A DNA stretch of 64,000 bases from JAEUIV01 sp033763795. Its GTDB lineage: Bacteria; Planctomycetota; Phycisphaerae; Phycisphaerales; UBA1924. The notes under the pieces were generated by a model. That model ran no database searches. It had not been told where the DNA came from and saw nothing but the letters and a program-made list of their open reading frames with translations. Numbering within the stretch: position 1 is the first letter of the stretch; each line of letters begins with the position of its first letter. Shown one piece after another: positions 60,935 to 64,000 of this stretch. The DNA is taken from assembly GCA_033763795.1 (NCBI GenBank), contig JANRJV010000032.1, forward strand, positions 1 to 64,000, written 5' to 3'. A program made the translations under genes and the position numbers.

Positions 60935-61957
60935 ATGGGCGTGCGTTCCACGAGCGACAATCCGATGCGCGCGCACTACGCCGGTCGGCGTGTCTGCGTC
61001 ACCGGCGGGGCCGGCTTCATAGGCAGCCACCTGGCAGAGGCGCTCCTGCTGCTCGGCGCCGACGTCGTCCTTCTCGATGACCTCTCCGCCTCGGACGGGG
61101 CCCACGCCGCCGCGCTGGTCGAGAGCTACCCCAGGATGGCCCGGCTGGTCTTCGGCTCCATCCTCGACCCCGCCGCGCTCCGCGAAGCGCTCACGGGCGT
61201 CGACACGGTCTTCCATCTCGCCGCGATGAACTCGGTCCCCCGATCGATCGCCGAGCCCGAGCGCACCTTTGAAGTGAACGCCGTGGGCACCGTTCGCATT
61301 GTTGAAGAGTGCCGCCGCCGCGGCGCGCGCCGGATCGTCTACGCCGCCTCCAGCAGCGCCTACGGCGACGGGCCCGAGATGCCCAAGGTCGAAGGCCTGC
61401 TCCCCCGCCCGCAGTCGCCCTACGCCTCCAGCAAGCTCGCCGGCGAATCCGTCCTGCGCGCCTGGGCCCACAGCTACGGGCTCTCCGCCGTCAGCCTGCG
61501 CTACTTCAACGTCTTCGGCCCCCGCCAGTCCGCCGACAACGCCTACGCCGCCGTCGTCGCCGCCTTCCTTGCAAAGCTCCACGCCGGGGAACACCCCGCG
61601 ATCTTCGGCGACGGCTCCGCCTCCCGCGATTTCACCCCCGTCGCCAACGTCGTGCAGGCGACGCTGCTCGCCGGCGCCTCCCCCAAGGATCTCAAGGGCG
61701 AAGTCGTCAACGTCGGCACGGGCCGTCGCACAACCGTCGTCGAACTGGCCCATCTCCTGGCCAGGCTCGCCGGCCGACCGGACCTCACGCCCGTCTTCCG
61801 CGATCCCCGACCGGGCGACGTCGCTCACTCTCTCGCGGACATCTCCCTTGCACATGCCCTGCTCGGTTACGATCCTGTAAAGAGCCTGGAAGACGGCCTC
61901 GCCGACACCGCCGCCTGGTTCGCCCGCTCATCCCGGGAGCCGCTCGCAACCAAGTGA
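60935..61957 (+). CDS. NAD-dependent epimerase/dehydratase (extended SDR, GalE/WbpP-like)
   Basis: 340 residues if ATG 60935 is used. ATG 60965 (MRAHYAGRRVCVTGGAGFIG) is also possible, and ATG 60923 less so. The NAD-binding motif GGAGFIGSHLAE is at the start, HLAAMNSVPRS follows, and the catalytic residues are in AASSSAYGD and YASSKLAGES (Ser, Tyr-x3-Lys). RYFNVFGPRQ and VNVGTGRRTTVVELA are typical of UDP-sugar 4-epimerases. It likely makes an activated sugar for surface polysaccharide. The substrate is open. The upstream in-frame extension is Pro/Arg-rich and rejected. Confidence 0.87.
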   Translation: MGVRSTSDNPMRAHYAGRRVCVTGGAGFIGSHLAEALLLLGADVVLLDDLSASDGAHAAALVESYPRMARLVFGSILDPAALREALTGVDTVFHLAAMNSVPRSIAEPERTFEVNAVGTVRIVEECRRRGARRIVYAASSSAYGDGPEMPKVEGLLPRPQSPYASSKLAGESVLRAWAHSYGLSAVSLRYFNVFGPRQSADNAYAAVVAAFLAKLHAGEHPAIFGDGSASRDFTPVANVVQATLLAGASPKDLKGEVVNVGTGRRTTVVELAHLLARLAGRPDLTPVFRDPRPGDVAHSLADISLAHALLGYDPVKSLEDGLADTAAWFARSSREPLATK

Positions 61958-62010
61958 CTCCCCGCAGGTCGGCGTCGATCGCCCCCCCGGCCCCCGGCCG
62001 CCCGGCGGGA

Positions 62011-62039
62011 TTGTTCCGCGTGCGGCGTCCGTGTAGTGT
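62011..62039 (+). promoter_or_regulatory. Candidate sigma-70 promoter for the small membrane gene at 62099
   Basis: TTGTTC and TAGTGT are separated by exactly 17 nt, giving a leader of about 50 nt. A similar TTGTTCCG block occurs at about 8267 before the SPFH gene. Matches are partial. Confidence 0.35.
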
Positions 62040-62098
62040 GAGTGGCTCGCCGCGCCGCCCAGAGGTCCGCGGTCCACAGCGACGAAAGGGAATCAACG

Positions 62099-62470
62099 AT
62101 GGTCGACCGCGCCCCGGTCAATCCCAGTTCTTCAGGCGACGCCATGCTCTTCCGGGCCTTCCTTCCCGGGCTCGTCGTGGGCATCATCATCGGATCGTTC
62201 ATGGGGCTCTACGTCGGCGCACGGGGCGGAGCCGTCCGCCTGCCCGAGACGCCGCAGTCGGCCGCCGCCGCGCCCACCCCCGAGCAGCGGGAGATCGAGC
62301 GCCAGCTCGAGCCCGAGCACGCCGCCGCCAACCAACCCGCCGAAAACCCCCAGGGCGCTGCGCCCGAGCAGCCCACCGAAACCCCGGCCGCTCCCACCAA
62401 TCCCGAAAACTCCGGCGAACCGGCCCCCGCCCAGCCGCCGTCGGGCGAACCGGCCAAGCCCCAGGGCTGA
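62099..62470 (+). CDS. Small single-pass membrane protein with Pro/Ala/Glu-rich tail
   Basis: 123 residues from ATG 62099, with AAAGGGA upstream. One helix (LFRAFLPGLVVGIIIGSFMG, about residues 14-34) is followed by a disordered tail rich in Pro, Ala, Glu and Gln, ending GEPAKPQG. Nothing catalytic is visible. The tail resembles a periplasmic tether or spacer. It precedes the BatA-like gene by 78 bp on the same strand. I do not recognise a family. Confidence 0.6.
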   Translation: MVDRAPVNPSSSGDAMLFRAFLPGLVVGIIIGSFMGLYVGARGGAVRLPETPQSAAAAPTPEQREIERQLEPEHAAANQPAENPQGAAPEQPTETPAAPTNPENSGEPAPAQPPSGEPAKPQG

Positions 62471-62548
62471 GCGCCGCCTCACGTCCCGGCTGCCGCACGC
62501 ACGCCGCGCCTCACGGAACGCTCCGAACACTGACCGATACAACTCGGC

Positions 62549-64000
62549 ATGCCCCCGCCCTTCAGCATGCACCTCGCCCAGCCCTGGTGGCTCGCGGCGG
62601 GAGTCGCGGCGGCCGGCGCGGTCGTCCTCATCCACCTTCTCGCTGGGCGGCGCCAGCAGCACATCTTCTATCCCGCCGCGCTTCTGCTGCACGACAGCGC
62701 CCGCGCCGCCGCCCGGGGCCGCCGACCCCTGCAGCTTCTCACGCTGCTCATCCGCTCCCTCGCGCTCATGTGCGTCGGCCTGATGCTCGCCCGCCCCGAC
62801 GCGGCCCTGCCCGAATCACTCTCGCACGCACCGCGCGTCCCGAGCACCGCGCCGGGAACCGACCTCGTCATCGTGCTCGACGTGTCGGCGTCGATGTCGC
62901 GCGTGAGCGCGACCGGCGCCACGCTCGACAACGAAGCCCGGGCCGCCGCCCGCGCCGCCCTTGACGCGCTCGTCCCGGGGACCGACCGCGCCGCGCTGAT
63001 CCTCGCCGGCCGCACCCCGCGCGACGTCGCAACCCTCTCCTTCGATCTCGACGCCGCACGACGCGAACTCCGCGAAGCCCGCACCACGCTCGAAAGCGCC
63101 GACGGCCCGGCCGCCCTCCGCCTCGCCGAGCGCATCCTCTTCCGCGCCCGCCACGCCCCCGGCGCCCGGCCCGCACGCACGCCCCGCATCATCCTCTGCA
63201 CCGACGGCCAGGCGCCCCAGTGGAACGACGCCCTCGCCGCCGCAGCCGAGATCCCTGTCCACCCGGCGCTCGTCGCGCCCGGCCCCGGCGCCACGCCGCC
63301 CCTCATCCTCGAGCGCGTCAGCGCGCCGCGCGCCGGCCCGCGCCCCGCCGTGCGCGCTCTCGTGCGCAACCCCGGACCGTCCGCCGCGCCGGTCCTGCTC
63401 CGCGCCTCATCCGCCGGATCCGTCTGGCCACCCGCCGGCGACGTCATCGCCCCGGGCCTTCGCTCGACCATCCACCTCGAAGGACCCGCGGCAGACGACC
63501 CCGTCGTCCGCGTGTGGATCGAATCCGACGGCCCGCTCTGGATGCGCGAGCGTCACGCCCTCGCCCCCGCCTCGCCCGCCGCGCGGACGCTGCTCGTCGC
63601 CCCGCCGACCTCGGCCCTCGCCGCGTCCGCCGCTCATGCGCTCCGCGCCGCGCGCCCCGAATCCCCCGTCGAGCGCGTCACGCCGGGCGTCGCCCGCTCC
63701 GCTCTCCTTTCCGATGCGGAGCTCGCCGTGTTCGTCGATGCCGACCCGCTCGACGACGAGGCCCTTCGTGCGCTCCGCGCCCTGCGCGACAGGGGCGGCG
63801 CCGTCCTCCGCCTCTCCTCCGAGGTCGCGCCCGACCCCCGCGCCGCGCACGCGCTGCGCCTGCCCGACTCCGGCGCCGCGGCTCTCTCGCCCGGCTCGAC
63901 TCCCGAATCGCTGACCGCCGCCGTCCAACACGCCGATCGCGCCGGTCCGGCGCTGATGCTCCGCATGGAGCCGGGCCCGGAGGCCCGATCGTTCGCCGCG
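62549..64000 (+). CDS. BatA/vWA-type membrane protein, 3' truncated by the window edge
   Basis: The frame is open from ATG 62549 to the last base: 484 codons with no stop. It starts with a short BatA N-terminal region: helix WWLAAGVAAAGAVVLIHLLA, then RRQQHIFYPAALLL and a second helix. A von Willebrand A-like domain follows with the MIDAS beginning DLVIVLDVSASMSRV (DxSxS) and IILCTDGQAPQW. Such proteins usually sit in gene sets with MoxR ATPases and DUF58 proteins. Neither is visible here, so they may lie just to the right. The rest is Ala/Pro/Arg-rich with beta character. Function in the envelope is inferred. Confidence 0.8.
   Translation, partial: MPPPFSMHLAQPWWLAAGVAAAGAVVLIHLLAGRRQQHIFYPAALLLHDSARAAARGRRPLQLLTLLIRSLALMCVGLMLARPDAALPESLSHAPRVPSTAPGTDLVIVLDVSASMSRVSATGATLDNEARAAARAALDALVPGTDRAALILAGRTPRDVATLSFDLDAARRELREARTTLESADGPAALRLAERILFRARHAPGARPARTPRIILCTDGQAPQWNDALAAAAEIPVHPALVAPGPGATPPLILERVSAPRAGPRPAVRALVRNPGPSAAPVLLRASSAGSVWPPAGDVIAPGLRSTIHLEGPAADDPVVRVWIESDGPLWMRERHALAPASPAARTLLVAPPTSALAASAAHALRAARPESPVERVTPGVARSALLSDAELAVFVDADPLDDEALRALRALRDRGGAVLRLSSEVAPDPRAAHALRLPDSGAAALSPGSTPESLTAAVQHADRAGPALMLRMEPGPEARSFAA

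Overview
The window is a GC-rich (roughly 70%) chromosomal segment that looks like a Planctomycetota bacterium of the class Phycisphaerae, probably order Phycisphaerales. The evidence is the set of exported proteins ending in paired EF-hand 'dockerin-like' anchors closed by cysteines, pseudopilin-like proteins with the H-X9-DG motif, a PEP-CTERM-like tail, a futalosine-pathway menaquinone gene and an SPFH/zinc-ribbon pair. This placement is inferred from protein character; no rRNA gene or marker phylogeny is available here. I saw no tRNA, rRNA, CRISPR array, transposase or prophage gene.

Layout. 1-2.9 kb: the 3' end of a DUF971 gene, a soluble CapD/WbpM-type sugar-nucleotide dehydratase, a small unknown gene and dut. 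2.9-8.2 kb: three consecutive secreted proteins with dockerin-like anchors (a beta-rich protein, a subtilisin-like protease and a metzincin-type metalloprotease). 8.3-10.6 kb: an SPFH+GYF protein and its zinc-ribbon membrane partner. 10.6-15.4 kb (minus): two related H-X9-DG pseudopilin-like proteins, a small membrane protein and another dockerin-anchored exoprotein. 15.6-27.5 kb (minus): one long type II secretion operon in the order D-E-F-G-I-J-K-C-L-M followed by a TPR lipoprotein. 27.7-33.5 kb: a signal-less cobalamin-binding-type protein and a 1604-residue AsmA-like protein. 33.5-40.5 kb (minus): rnr, rpoD and dnaG, with a strong terminator behind rpoD. 40.9-45.7 kb: acylphosphatase, HAD phosphatase, DUF418 membrane protein, zinc-ribbon membrane protein, tsaB and a cyclophilin. 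45.7-53.7 kb: a pilin-like protein, an ECF sigma/anti-sigma pair, a coiled-coil Wzz-like protein, mqnE, an FHA-GspE ATPase fusion and a KynB-like cyclase. 53.7-64 kb: a DinG-type helicase, a small unknown, a class V aminotransferase, an exported 5'-nucleotidase, a PEP-CTERM-like protein, an SDR epimerase, a small membrane protein and the start of a BatA/vWA protein that runs off the right edge.

How they fit together. The dominant theme is protein export. A nearly complete T2SS operon sits among at least five exported proteins that share a C-terminal anchor, so the T2SS is a reasonable (unproven) route for them. A second, FHA-linked GspE-type ATPase and three extra pilin-like proteins suggest an additional pilin-based machine. 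The rest is housekeeping: replication and transcription (dnaG, rpoD), RNA decay (rnr), tRNA modification (tsaB), dUTP hygiene (dut) and menaquinone synthesis (mqnE).

Two window-scale patterns stand out. The plus strand is G-rich on the left and C-rich on the right regardless of gene orientation, with the switch at about 38-42 kb; the direction of the switch resembles a replication terminus. Also, at least nine genes without a Shine-Dalgarno sequence carry a TAnnnT-like hexamer 6-10 nt before the start codon, the signature of leaderless transcripts, while exported-protein genes mostly carry clear GGAGG-type sites.
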